Part shown: positions 52,263 to 60,423 of the stretch, piece by piece
Numbering within the stretch: position 1 is the first letter of the stretch
Layout of the letters: each line of letters starts with the position of its first letter
Assembly (NCBI GenBank): GCA_965115915.1
Contig: OZ220483.1
Location: 124,001 to 188,000, forward strand
Direction: 5' to 3'
Source: G965115915 sp965115915
GTDB lineage: Bacteria; Pseudomonadota; Gammaproteobacteria; Eutrophobiales; Eutrophobiaceae
Length of the DNA stretch: 64,000 nt
Translations under genes and position numbers: made by a program
The notes under the pieces: generated by a model
Told to the model about the DNA's origin: nothing
What the model saw: only the letters and a program-made list of their open reading frames with translations
Databases searched by the model: none

Positions 52263-53053
52263 GCCAGGCTCAGTAGCAGGCTGCCGAGTAGCACACGGTA
52301 GATCACGAACGGCAGCACCCCGATGCGTTCTACCAGGTTGATGAACAGGTGAATGCCGAGCAGGGAAAACAGCATTGCCAGTGCCGCCGAGACGGAAAAA
52401 TGCAACAGCGTGATCGGGGTGTCGCTGTGCCACAGTTGCAGCAGTTCATAGCCTGACGCGGCCAGGATTACCGGCATTGCCATCAGTAGCGCAAACTGCG
52501 CGCTGTCGCGTCGCTTGATGCCGAGCAGCAGTGCCGCGCTCATTGTGATACCCGCCCTGGAGGTGCCCGGGATCAGCGCCAGTGTCTGGGCCAGTCCGAT
52601 CAGCATCGCGTCACGCAGCCTGATCTCGTGGCTGCCACGGCCCCTTTTCCCGACGTGGTCCGCGTACCAGAGTAGCAGGCCGAAGACTATGGTGGCGGCG
52701 CCGATGACGACGGGGTCGCGCAACCGGCTGGCTATCATGTCGTGTGCCAGCCATCCGACAGCCAGCACCGGGATGCTGGAGCACAGTATGAGCAGGCCCG
52801 CTCGCGCTGGCAGTCGGACCGTGGATGCCGTGTTGTGTCGCGGGTCCCATCCCAGCATTCGCCTGAACGTGTTGCGGTAGTAAAGCAGGAGTGCGCACAG
52901 GCTTCCCAGGTGTGCGGCGACATCAATCGCCAGGCCCTGATCTTCCCAGCCGCCTATCCGGGGCAGCAGGATCAGATGTGCGGAACTGGATACCGGGAGA
53001 AACTCTGTCAGGCCCTGGATGATGGCAATGGCTGCAATCTGTAGAAGATCCAC
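52259..53053 (-). CDS. uppP: Undecaprenyl-diphosphatase UppP/BacA
   Basis: A 264-residue polytopic membrane enzyme that recycles undecaprenyl diphosphate for cell-wall synthesis. IIQGLTEFLPVSSSAHLIL and the phosphate-binding LIPGTSRAGITMSAALLLG are the family motifs. The start is GTG (cac on the plus strand at 53051-53053). Its stop overlaps the gltD stop. Confidence 0.95.
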   Translation of the reverse strand: MDLLQIAAIAIIQGLTEFLPVSSSAHLILLPRIGGWEDQGLAIDVAAHLGSLCALLLYYRNTFRRMLGWDPRHNTASTVRLPARAGLLILCSSIPVLAVGWLAHDMIASRLRDPVVIGAATIVFGLLLWYADHVGKRGRGSHEIRLRDAMLIGLAQTLALIPGTSRAGITMSAALLLGIKRRDSAQFALLMAMPVILAASGYELLQLWHSDTPITLLHFSVSAALAMLFSLLGIHLFINLVERIGVLPFVIYRVLLGSLLLSLA

Positions 53054-53068
53054 GTTGGCGGACCCCGA

Positions 53069-54280
53069 CTACAGCAAATGGCGCTGGTCGCGCAGCGAGA
53101 AACCCGGCAAGCTATGCTCCCAGGCTTTTCCACAAGCCATCACCTTGAAGCGTTCCCCCATCGCGCCAGGCAGTGTCAGCAGATGGGTCTGGCGCCGGGC
53201 CTCCATCCATTCGGCGCCTCCCGCGGCCTGCTTTTCATCCACTATCTGCTGTAACCCGCAGTCCATCAGAAACCACATCTGCGTGGTGTATCCGAGTATT
53301 TGCAGACTGTTTTTGCAGGCGGCGTTGGCCAGGGCGCTGAAGTTCACCGATGCGCTGATGTCCTGCAATCCGGCCAGTATGAAAGGATCGTCGTGTGTGC
53401 GATGCCGGTAATGACATAGTAGTGTGCCCCGGTTTCGCTGCGGATGGTAGTATTCCCTGCCAGCGTAGCCGTAATCGATAAACAGCAGTACGCCTTGATC
53501 CAGACAGTTTGTCAAGGACGCCAGCCAGGGTTCAAGCTGTACATTGATCTCCGAACGGTAGCCGACCGGCAGGGATGTGTGCTGTTCGGCAATAGCCTCG
53601 TGGATGATGGCTTCCAGTTCGCTGTCAACAGCTACGCTGTGCCAGCAGGGATAGCCGGCGTTGTCGATTCCCACTCGTTGTTCCAGCGGCACTCCGTTTT
53701 TAGCCAGGGAAAAGCACTTGAATGGCAGCGCATCGAGTACTTCACTGGCAAGGACTATGCCGCGAAATCGCGTGCGTGGCAGTGCATCCAGCCAGACGAC
53801 GGTGGATCGCAGTTGCGGCGCGTGCTGCTCGAACAGGCGTTGCTGGCGCATACGCAGTGTGATGGAGGGTTCGTAGATCAAATAGTTTCGCGGTGTTTCA
53901 CCGCGGCTGTGCAGGTGATCGAGGATGCCCATGGCCATACGGCCGCTGCCGGCTCCCAGTTCCAGTATGGTGTCGGCGCCGTTTTTCCCGAGCACGGCCT
54001 GACAACATCGGGCCAGACAGATGTTGTATAGAGGGCTTGCTTCCGCGGCTGTGGTATAGTCTCCGGCAGGACCGAATTTGACTGTGTCATTTGTATAGTA
54101 ACCCAGCGAAGGGGCGTATAGCGTTTGGTACAGATAGTCGTCGAAACCGATCGCGCCGTCCCTGTCTGCAATGTATTGCCTGAGCCATGAATACATGCGC
54201 TGCATGATTTGTTCATGCTGTGCGTCAGGCGTTGGCAGGTCTGCCAGGAACTGGCGATGTGTCTGTCTTTCCATCAACAT
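53069..54280 (-). CDS. MidA/NDUFAF7-family SAM-dependent methyltransferase
   Basis: A 403-residue protein of the DUF185/COG1565 family, whose mitochondrial member NDUFAF7 methylates an arginine in complex I. Motif I is ILELGAGSGRMA, preceded by FGPAGDYTTAAEASPLYN; LIYEPSITLRMRQQ, VLASEVLDALPF and LFIDYGYAGREYYHPQRNRGTL are typical blocks. An alternative ATG lies at 54274. The divergent SDR gene starts only 18 bp away. Bacterial function is unproven. Confidence 0.85.
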   Translation of the reverse strand: MLMERQTHRQFLADLPTPDAQHEQIMQRMYSWLRQYIADRDGAIGFDDYLYQTLYAPSLGYYTNDTVKFGPAGDYTTAAEASPLYNICLARCCQAVLGKNGADTILELGAGSGRMAMGILDHLHSRGETPRNYLIYEPSITLRMRQQRLFEQHAPQLRSTVVWLDALPRTRFRGIVLASEVLDALPFKCFSLAKNGVPLEQRVGIDNAGYPCWHSVAVDSELEAIIHEAIAEQHTSLPVGYRSEINVQLEPWLASLTNCLDQGVLLFIDYGYAGREYYHPQRNRGTLLCHYRHRTHDDPFILAGLQDISASVNFSALANAACKNSLQILGYTTQMWFLMDCGLQQIVDEKQAAGGAEWMEARRQTHLLTLPGAMGERFKVMACGKAWEHSLPGFSLRDQRHLL

Positions 54281-54298
54281 GGTGCACTGAAGTCCGGC

Positions 54299-55024
54299 AT
54301 GAACGATTGTATATTAATTACTGGTGCGGCGCGGCGTATCGGTGCGTGTATCGCACGACATCTGCATTGCCGCGGGATGGACGTGGTCCTGCATTACCAC
54401 AATTCGCGCAACGATGCCGAACGGCTTTGTGCCGAACTGAACACGCAACGCGAAGACTCCGCACACAGCATCGCGGGCGACCTGAGTGCGCCATCGACCC
54501 CGGAGTCTCTGATACGCCAGGCGCTGGAATGGCATCCCCGGCTGAAGGTGCTGGTCAATAATGCGGCAGTATTTTATCCGACCCCGATGGACGAGTTGAA
54601 TGTGGCGGATTGGGACAACACGATGGCTGTCAACCTCAGGGCGCCATTGTTGCTTTGCACGGCGTTTGCGGCTCGGGTGCAACCACCCGCGTCGATTATA
54701 AACATCGCGGATATTCATGGACAGAACCCACTGCCGAGGCATGCCGCGTATTCGGCATCGCAGGCGGCCCTGATCATGCTGACCCGTTCACTGGCTGTGG
54801 AGCTTGCCCCGGGTTGCCGTGTCAACGCCATTGCGCCGGGCGCGATTAGCTGGCCCGAACGGGGCGTGACCGACACGGAAAAACAGCAGATACTGGAAAA
54901 GGTCGTGCTCCGGCGTTTGGGTTCCTGCGAGGATATTGCAAAGGCGGTTGAGTATCTGGTGGGGGCGGATTATGTCGTGGGACAGACCCTGGTCGTTGAC
55001 GGTGGCCGTTCGTTGTTTGCCTGA
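54299..55024 (+). CDS. Pteridine-reductase-like SDR with Lys-to-Gln active-site change
   Basis: A 241-residue short-chain dehydrogenase. Nucleotide-binding ITGAARRIGACIAR (7-20), NNAAVFYPTP, and IINIADIHGQNPLPRHAAYS place it near pteridine reductases (FolM/PTR1), where catalysis uses Asp, Tyr and Lys in D-x12-Y-x3-K. Asp138 and Tyr151 fit, but the Lys position is Gln155 (codon CAG at 54761-54763). The C-terminal DGGRSLFA is normal. Nearby folK and folB suggest a folate/pterin role. The start at 54299 fits the family; longer frames overlap the midA-like gene. Confidence 0.82.
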   Translation: MNDCILITGAARRIGACIARHLHCRGMDVVLHYHNSRNDAERLCAELNTQREDSAHSIAGDLSAPSTPESLIRQALEWHPRLKVLVNNAAVFYPTPMDELNVADWDNTMAVNLRAPLLLCTAFAARVQPPASIINIADIHGQNPLPRHAAYSASQAALIMLTRSLAVELAPGCRVNAIAPGAISWPERGVTDTEKQQILEKVVLRRLGSCEDIAKAVEYLVGADYVVGQTLVVDGGRSLFA

Positions 55025-55146
55025 GGGATGTCTGCCGGCACGTATGCCCCTGGTGCCATGTGCTGCGGGGCGCAGTGGTGTGTGGCAAGCCGGCGTTCAG
55101 CGTTCCAGGCATGGTGCGTCGGAGCCTGCGAACCCGGTGCGATTCG

Positions 55147-55545
55147 CTACAGATCCGGGAACGGGCTTTTATTGAACCAGCGCCGTGTCTCGGTGTCGTA
55201 CCACCACACCTGTTCGATTTGTTTGGTCTGGACGACTTCGGTACTCCTGCGTGTCCATTGGACTTCGATGCGCACCGTCGCTTCGGTCATCGTATTGTCC
55301 ATGGCCATCCAGGCGATATTCGTGCTTGTCACCCGATAGTCTGTGTATTTGCCCGGATCCTTTACCGATATTGGCCGCAAGTCTTCTCCCATGTGAAATC
55401 TGGCCGCATCGACCAGGTTCCAGCGCAGCATGGCGATATAACTTTGTATCGTGGACTGAAAGCCGTCCTGCCTGCTCCGGTGTTCCAGCCGAGCGCAGGA
55501 GCTCAGCGCCAGCAGCAATAGCAGACACAGCAAAGCCCGTGTCAT
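55147..55545 (-). CDS. Small putative lipoprotein, conserved-hypothetical type
   Basis: A 132-residue protein. The start at 55545 gives a signal peptide MTRALLCLLLLLALSSCAR with lipobox LSSC. The mature part has a conserved-looking fold with Trp-rich strands (VQWTRRSTEV, EQVWWYDTETRRWFNKSPFP). Similar small lipoproteins are found beside folate genes in gammaproteobacteria; no function is known. The longer frame upstream overlaps folK. Convergent with the SDR gene; the 122-bp gap holds nothing notable. Confidence 0.7.
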   Translation of the reverse strand: MTRALLCLLLLLALSSCARLEHRSRQDGFQSTIQSYIAMLRWNLVDAARFHMGEDLRPISVKDPGKYTDYRVTSTNIAWMAMDNTMTEATVRIEVQWTRRSTEVVQTKQIEQVWWYDTETRRWFNKSPFPDL

Positions 55546-55601
55546 GCCGATACGATGCGGGAAATCGTCCCCGCGTTTTGCGATCGAGTGCGGGTGGCGC
55601 A

Positions 55602-56090
55602 TTACAGTTGCATTTCCGGTTGCACTTCCTGTAACTGCGTCTTGTCTCCCTCCCAGGCCTTCCATAGTGCGGCGATGGATAGCTTCAGTCCTGGATGTAT
55701 CAGGTTCGGGGCCAGATCTGCGAGCGGCTTGAGCACGAAAGGGTAGTCTCTGATGTCCTGTCTTGGTATGTCCAGTGTCGGGTCGACCAGTTCCCCATAT
55801 AATAGCAGATCGATATCCAGTCTGCGGGAGGCAAATGTTTTGCCGCCGCGCTGTCGCCGGTGCATGTGTTCTATCGCCTTGAGTTGTGACAGCAGTTGGG
55901 GGACATCCATGGTGCAGGATGTCTCCACGACCAGGTTGTGGAAGTCGTCCCCCTGGAACCCGTAAGCCGGCGAACAGTAGATGGGTGAGGTGCGAAGCGT
56001 CCCGAAACGTTTTTGCATCTCGACAATCGCCTGGTGGACATTCCTTTGGGGATCGATATTGCTGCCGACCCCCAGATAGATCTTCGGCAT
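55602..56090 (-). CDS. folK: 6-Hydroxymethyl-7,8-dihydropterin pyrophosphokinase
   Basis: A 162-residue HPPK. YLGVGSNIDPQRNV, YCSPAYGFQGDDFHNLVVE, and the signature RRQRGGKTFASRRLDIDLLLYG, with its paired Asp residues for Mg-ATP, are clear. It acts directly after FolB in folate synthesis. It lies 4 nt downstream of folB. Confidence 0.95.
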   Translation of the reverse strand: MPKIYLGVGSNIDPQRNVHQAIVEMQKRFGTLRTSPIYCSPAYGFQGDDFHNLVVETSCTMDVPQLLSQLKAIEHMHRRQRGGKTFASRRLDIDLLLYGELVDPTLDIPRQDIRDYPFVLKPLADLAPNLIHPGLKLSIAALWKAWEGDKTQLQEVQPEMQL

Positions 56091-56094
56091 ATGG

Positions 56095-56469
56095 CTACGG
56101 CTTCCCGCGCTCTATCAATATCCCCACATCGCTGGCATTGCGTAGTGCCCCCGGTTTGCTTACCGACAGACGTACCCAGCTAACGTTGAATTCATCGATG
56201 ATGATCGCCGCGATATGTTCGGCAAGGGATTCCACCAACTGGAACTGGCTGTCGCGGACAAATTGCTGTAGCCGCTTGCTGACCGCCTTGTAATCCAGTG
56301 CATCTTCTATCCGATCATGTTCCGCGACCCGTTTGGCGTCCGTTGCCATCTCCAGATCAATGCGGATGCGCTGTTTGGTGTGTCGCTCCCATTCGTAGAT
56401 GCCGATCACCGCCTCCGTGCGAAGATTCTTCAGGAAAACGATGTCCGTGGGCATAGGATTGCGAGGCAT
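56095..56469 (-). CDS. folB: Dihydroneopterin aldolase
   Basis: A 124-residue FolB-family enzyme. TEAVIGIYEWERHTKQRI, the catalytic-region ALDYKAVSKRLQQFV and VESLAEHIAAIII are typical. The start is taken at 56469 (MPRNPMPTD); 56454 is an alternative, and a longer frame to 56580 runs into plsY on the other strand. It pairs with folK in a two-gene operon and is divergent from plsY. Confidence 0.93.
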   Translation of the reverse strand: MPRNPMPTDIVFLKNLRTEAVIGIYEWERHTKQRIRIDLEMATDAKRVAEHDRIEDALDYKAVSKRLQQFVRDSQFQLVESLAEHIAAIIIDEFNVSWVRLSVSKPGALRNASDVGILIERGKP

Positions 56470-56531
56470 GACAATGCGTGATTCGTGTTCTTGCAGTATA
56501 CAGTAAACTCTGATTAAATCGGTGTCGCATA

Positions 56532-57110
56532 ATGGATATGCTTCTGGTTGTGCCGGCCTATCTGATAGGCTCGCTGTCATCGGCCATACTGATCTGTCGC
56601 CTGTCTGGCTTGTCGGACCCGCGTTCCGCCGGCTCCGGGAATCCGGGCGCCACCAACATGTTGCGTCTGTATGGGAAGCGGCTGGCGTTTCTGGTCCTGC
56701 TGGGCGACATGCTCAAAGGGGTTTTGCCGGTGCTGTTTGTGTGGTGGTGGACAGGGGGCTCTCCGATCATGCTCGCCGCGACTGGCCTGGCTGTCTTTCT
56801 GGGGCATCTGTATCCGGTTTTTTTCAATTTCCGGGGCGGTAAGGGGGTGGCCACACTGGTGGGTGTGTTATGGGCCACGACATGGCAGGCGGGGGCGTGT
56901 TTTACGGTGGTCTGGATGCTGGTGTTCCTGGCATGCCGATATTCCTCGCTGGCCGCACTCACGGCGACCGCGGTGATGCCGCTGGCTGTCTGGCTATCGA
57001 CCGGAGAGTTGGTATATGTTGGCAGTTTCAGCCTGATGGGATTGTGGCTGTTCTGGAGACATCGCCGCAACATTCGTGATCTGCTGCGTGGTCAGGAAGG
57101 CAAGTCCTGA
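56532..57110 (+). CDS. plsY: Acyl-phosphate glycerol-3-phosphate acyltransferase PlsY
   Basis: A 192-residue polytopic membrane enzyme that acylates glycerol-3-phosphate from acyl-phosphate. AYLIGSLSSAILI, DPRSAGSGNPGATNMLR, GHLYPVFFNFRGGKGVAT and FWRHRRNIRDLLRGQE are family blocks. Its 3' end overlaps the tsaD 3' end by 19 nt (convergent). Confidence 0.95.
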   Translation: MDMLLVVPAYLIGSLSSAILICRLSGLSDPRSAGSGNPGATNMLRLYGKRLAFLVLLGDMLKGVLPVLFVWWWTGGSPIMLAATGLAVFLGHLYPVFFNFRGGKGVATLVGVLWATTWQAGACFTVVWMLVFLACRYSSLAALTATAVMPLAVWLSTGELVYVGSFSLMGLWLFWRHRRNIRDLLRGQEGKS

Positions 57111-58153
57111 ACGCTGGCAGACGGTTTCCGGCATATTCGGTGCAGTGGCCAGCGCGGGTATACCGGGAAGCCCAGCGTGGTTTCTCCGTCAAGCTGCAAT
57201 TGTTGCCAGGCGGCATAGGCGACCATCGCGCCGTTGTCTGTGCACCATTGAGGCCGCGGGAAGAAAAACGCGACCCCGTGTTGTTCCCCCAGCGCATGCA
57301 GCCGGGTGCGCAATTGCCGGTTCGCGCTGACGCCCCCGGCAACGATGAACTGCCGCAGACCGGTCTCTCGAATGGCGCGTTCGCACTTGATTGCCAGCAC
57401 ATCCACCGCGGCGTCGACAAAGGCGCGTGCTATGTCCGCACGTAGCTGGGGGGACTCACTGTCGCAGTGTGCCCTCCACGTGAGCAGGGCATGCGTCTTG
57501 AGGCCGCTGAAGCTGAAATCCAGTCCGGGCCGGTCGGTCATCGGGCGCGGAAAATGGAACCGCTCGGGGTCGCCCGAATCGGCAAGGTCGGATAGCGGTG
57601 CGCCTCCCGGATACGGCAGTCCCAGCAGCTTTGCCGTCTTGTCAAAGGCCTCGCCCACCGCGTCGTCCACCGATTCTCCCAGCACCTGGTAGTCCCGGTA
57701 GGCCTGCACCGCCACCAGCAACGTGTGTCCGCCCGATACCAGCAGCGCGAGAAAGGGGTATTGTGGCTGTTCCGGTTCCAGCATCGGGGCCAGTAGATGC
57801 GCCTCCATATGGTGTACCGCGACGGCCGGCAGGGACAGCGCACAGGCGATACTGCGACCGATGGCCGCGCCGACCAGCAGGCTCCCGTTCAGACCGGGTC
57901 CCGCGGTATAGCCTATCGCACGCAGGTGCTGTTTCGTTATCCCTGCCACGGACATGGCGTGCGCTATCAGCGGCAGGGTCATGCGTATGTGATCCCTTGA
58001 GGCCAGTTCGGGCACGACCCCGCCGTATTCCTGGTGTACCGGGGTCTGGCTGTGCAGCACATCGGCAACGATGCCTCGCTCGGGCTCGTAGATCGCTATC
58101 CCGGTTTCATCGCAGGAGGTCTCTATGCCGAGCACGCAGGATTGCATTTTCAT
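57092..58153 (-). CDS. tsaD: tRNA t6A37 synthesis protein TsaD
   Basis: A 353-residue ASKHA-fold protein that transfers threonylcarbamoyl to A37 of ANN-decoding tRNAs. VLGIETSCDETGIAIY, the metal-binding HHMEAHLLAP, LALLVSGGHTLL, and GGVSANRQLR are diagnostic. The start is given at 58153; an ATG at 58147 is equally possible, and a frame to 58231 would enter rpsU. Divergent from rpsU, as in E. coli. Confidence 0.95.
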   Translation of the reverse strand: MKMQSCVLGIETSCDETGIAIYEPERGIVADVLHSQTPVHQEYGGVVPELASRDHIRMTLPLIAHAMSVAGITKQHLRAIGYTAGPGLNGSLLVGAAIGRSIACALSLPAVAVHHMEAHLLAPMLEPEQPQYPFLALLVSGGHTLLVAVQAYRDYQVLGESVDDAVGEAFDKTAKLLGLPYPGGAPLSDLADSGDPERFHFPRPMTDRPGLDFSFSGLKTHALLTWRAHCDSESPQLRADIARAFVDAAVDVLAIKCERAIRETGLRQFIVAGGVSANRQLRTRLHALGEQHGVAFFFPRPQWCTDNGAMVAYAAWQQLQLDGETTLGFPVYPRWPLHRICRKPSASVQDLPS

Positions 58154-58221
58154 CGTTTCGGTGTAGGATATAGCGGCTATTTGTATGACACGGGTCGCTA
58201 ATCGGCCAATCAGGAGACAGC

Positions 58222-58440
58222 ATGCCATCAATAAAGGTTAAAGAAAACGAAATGTTTGAACATGCGCTGCGCCGTTTCAAGCGTGCGTGTGAAAAGGCGG
58301 GGGTGCTTGCCGAGACCCATCGGCGGGAATTCTACGAGAAGCCCACGCAGGTGCGCAAACGCAAGGCCGTTGCCGCGGTAAAGCGGACCCAGAAACAGGC
58401 CTCCCGCAACGTCATTTTTCGTCGCCGCCGTCGCCACTGA
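58222..58440 (+). CDS. rpsU: 30S ribosomal protein S21
   Basis: A 72-residue very basic protein: MPSIKVKENEMFEHALRRFK, then CEKAGVLAETHRREFYEKPT and an Arg-rich end. CAGGAG precedes the ATG. In most gammaproteobacteria rpsU leads to dnaG and rpoD; here yqeY follows and then repeats. Confidence 0.97.
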   Translation: MPSIKVKENEMFEHALRRFKRACEKAGVLAETHRREFYEKPTQVRKRKAVAAVKRTQKQASRNVIFRRRRRH

Positions 58441-58463
58441 GGCAGGCGTTCTTTATCCTTGCC

Positions 58464-58913
58464 GTGTCAGCACTGAAATCAAGCATGGCCGATGCACTGA
58501 AGCTGGCCATGCGCGAGCGCGACAAGCCGCGGGTTGCCGCGTTGCGGCTGATACACGCGGCCATCAAACAGCGTGAGGTGGATGAGCGTGTCGAGCTGGA
58601 TGATCAGGCCGTACTCACGGTGCTCAACAAGATGGTGAAGCAGCATCAGGATTCGATCTCCCAGTTTGCCGCCGCCGGACGTGAAGACCTGGTGGCGAAC
58701 GAGCGTTTTGAACTGGACCTGATCCGCGAGTTTCTGCCCGCGCAGCTTCCCGAGGAGGCGGTCAGGGAGCGGGTGAGAGCGGCGGTCGACAGTACCGGGG
58801 CGCAGTCGCTCAAGGATATGGGAAAGGTGATGGCGGCGCTGAAGCCTGAACTGCAAGGTCAGGCGGATATGGCGCAGGTCAGTGTGATGGTCAGGCAGTT
58901 ATTGCAGCACTGA
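58464..58913 (+). CDS. yqeY: GatB/YqeY-domain protein
   Basis: A 149-residue YqeY-family protein (LKLAMRERDKPRVAALRLI, REDLVANERFELDLIREFLPAQL, KDMGKVMAALKPELQGQADMA). The fold is shared with the tail domain of GatB; function is uncertain. The start is a GTG at 58464, with ATG 58485 as an alternative. It follows rpsU by 23 nt as in many relatives. Confidence 0.9.
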   Translation: MSALKSSMADALKLAMRERDKPRVAALRLIHAAIKQREVDERVELDDQAVLTVLNKMVKQHQDSISQFAAAGREDLVANERFELDLIREFLPAQLPEEAVRERVRAAVDSTGAQSLKDMGKVMAALKPELQGQADMAQVSVMVRQLLQH

Positions 58914-58920
58914 GCGCTGG

Positions 58921-59400
58921 CCGTTGCGGCGGAGGAAGATCGAACCCCCGCAATCTCATTGTCGCGCACCCGCACAACACCACTATCCATCACTCCCTCC
59001 TTTAGGGGGAGTACGCAGCGGCCTAGCCGCAAGGCGCTGGCTGCCGCGGTGGGGGGAAGATCGAACCCCCGCAGTTTCATTGTCGTGAACCCGCACATTG
59101 CCACTATCCATCACTCCCCCCTCGAGGGGGAGTACGCGGCAGCCGAGCCGCAAGGTGACGGCTGCTGCGGTGGGGGGAGAAAAAGACGCCAGCGCTGGCC
59201 TTTCCCAGTACCGGCGCCCTACAATCCTGTGCGGCCCCGCTACAACTGGACTTGAGAACACCCATGGAGTATCTTCGTAAAGGCAGCTAGCTGGGTCCCA
59301 CAGTCTCGTTGTCGTGCACCCGCACATCGGATTGACGCCAGGACCGGATCTGCTCGGCGAATGGTGCGGGAGCCGCGACCCTGAGCTAGGCCGTGAGGTA
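58921..59400. repeat. Composite intergenic repeat, copy R1
   Basis: About 480 bp: two tandem units of about 121 bp and a longer tail. Each unit carries a GAACCCCCGCA-type box, a CATTGTCGYGMACCCGCACA box (58957-58976, 59078-59097; tail copy 59307-59326), CACTATCCATCACTCC and a GC-rich hairpin (ACTCCCCC/GGGGGAGT in the second unit). The tail includes CCCATGGAGTATCTTCGT and GGATTGACGCCA. The same arrangement recurs at 62925-63390. No gene is supported in 58914-59496; the in-frame peptides are by-products of the repeat. Confidence 0.85.
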
Positions 59401-59496
59401 TATGGCGATGGCGGTGGAGCAAAAGCTGCGAACACACGATGCATAGTGTAACTTCCAACTGTAGTGAACCGCTGGAATTAACATACGCAGTGACGC

Positions 59497-60423
59497 ATGG
59501 CGACGGATAAACAGATGGATATAGCGTTTGGCGGCCTGGATGGTCTCCGGGACCAGAGGGAAGCGGTCAAGCCATCCCGGCCATACCGCATGAACAGGCA
59601 GGGGGAGGTGGTCTGTTCGGACAACATGGCATTTATGGGATGTTTGCCCGATGCGATGTTCAAACTGATCATTACGTCACCACCTTACAACCTCGGAAAA
59701 TCCTACGAAGACAGGTCCGGACTGGATGAATACCTCGCCATGCAGGAGCGCGTCATAGCAGAATGTGTGCGTTTACTGCATGACCGGGGTTCAATTTGCT
59801 GGCAGGTCGGTAACTATGTCGAAAACGGGGAGATTGTGCCCATCGATACGCTCCTTTACCCACTGTTTCGAGATCGAGGGCTTAAGTTGCGCAACCGGAT
59901 CATCTGGCATTTCGGCCACGGACTGCATTGCAGTAAGCGGCTGTCAGGTCGCTACGAAACAATCAACTGGTGGACTAAGGGAGACGATTACACCTGGAAT
60001 CTCGATCCCATAAGGGTCCCGTCAAAGTATCCGAACAAGAAGCATTTCAAGGGGCCTAACGTGGGGAAATTGTCAGGCAATCCCAGAGGGAAGAACCCGA
60101 GCGATATTTGGGAGTTTCCAAACGTCAAGAGCAACCACCCGGAAAAAACGATTCACCCATGCCAGTTTCCGGTCGAATTGGTGGAGCGTTTGGTGCTGTC
60201 ACTGACCGATGAAGGAGATTACGTGTTTGACCCCTACGTGGGCGTGGGGTCGACGGTGATCGCGGCAATCCTGCATAACCGTCATGGTTGTGGTTGCGAT
60301 GTGATCCAGGAGTATGTTGATATCGCCCAATCCCGTCTCGACGCGCTGGAGGCTGGCACGCTCCGTACTCGTCCGATGGGGAAGCCGATATATGACCCCA
60401 ACTTGCCAAATGGCGGCCATTGA
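59497..60423 (+). CDS. Type II DNA methyltransferase, beta class (N4-C or N6-A)
   Basis: A 308-residue amino-methyltransferase. The catalytic motif TSPPYNLGKSY (about 60-70) comes before the SAM-binding motif FDPYVGVGSTVIAA (about 234-247), the order of beta-class enzymes. The adjacent restriction gene overlaps its stop (TGATG). From kinship with BglII/BstYI systems, whose methylases are N4-cytosine type, that specificity is possible but unproven. The ATG has a weak ribosome site. It lies about 97 bp after repeat R1. Confidence 0.9.
   Translation: MATDKQMDIAFGGLDGLRDQREAVKPSRPYRMNRQGEVVCSDNMAFMGCLPDAMFKLIITSPPYNLGKSYEDRSGLDEYLAMQERVIAECVRLLHDRGSICWQVGNYVENGEIVPIDTLLYPLFRDRGLKLRNRIIWHFGHGLHCSKRLSGRYETINWWTKGDDYTWNLDPIRVPSKYPNKKHFKGPNVGKLSGNPRGKNPSDIWEFPNVKSNHPEKTIHPCQFPVELVERLVLSLTDEGDYVFDPYVGVGSTVIAAILHNRHGCGCDVIQEYVDIAQSRLDALEAGTLRTRPMGKPIYDPNLPNGGH

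Noticed and set aside
58959..59255. Open frames in the R1 repeat encoding proline/serine/arginine-rich peptides
   Set aside because: They arise from the GC-rich repeat itself, recur with R2 in several frames, and have no ribosome site.
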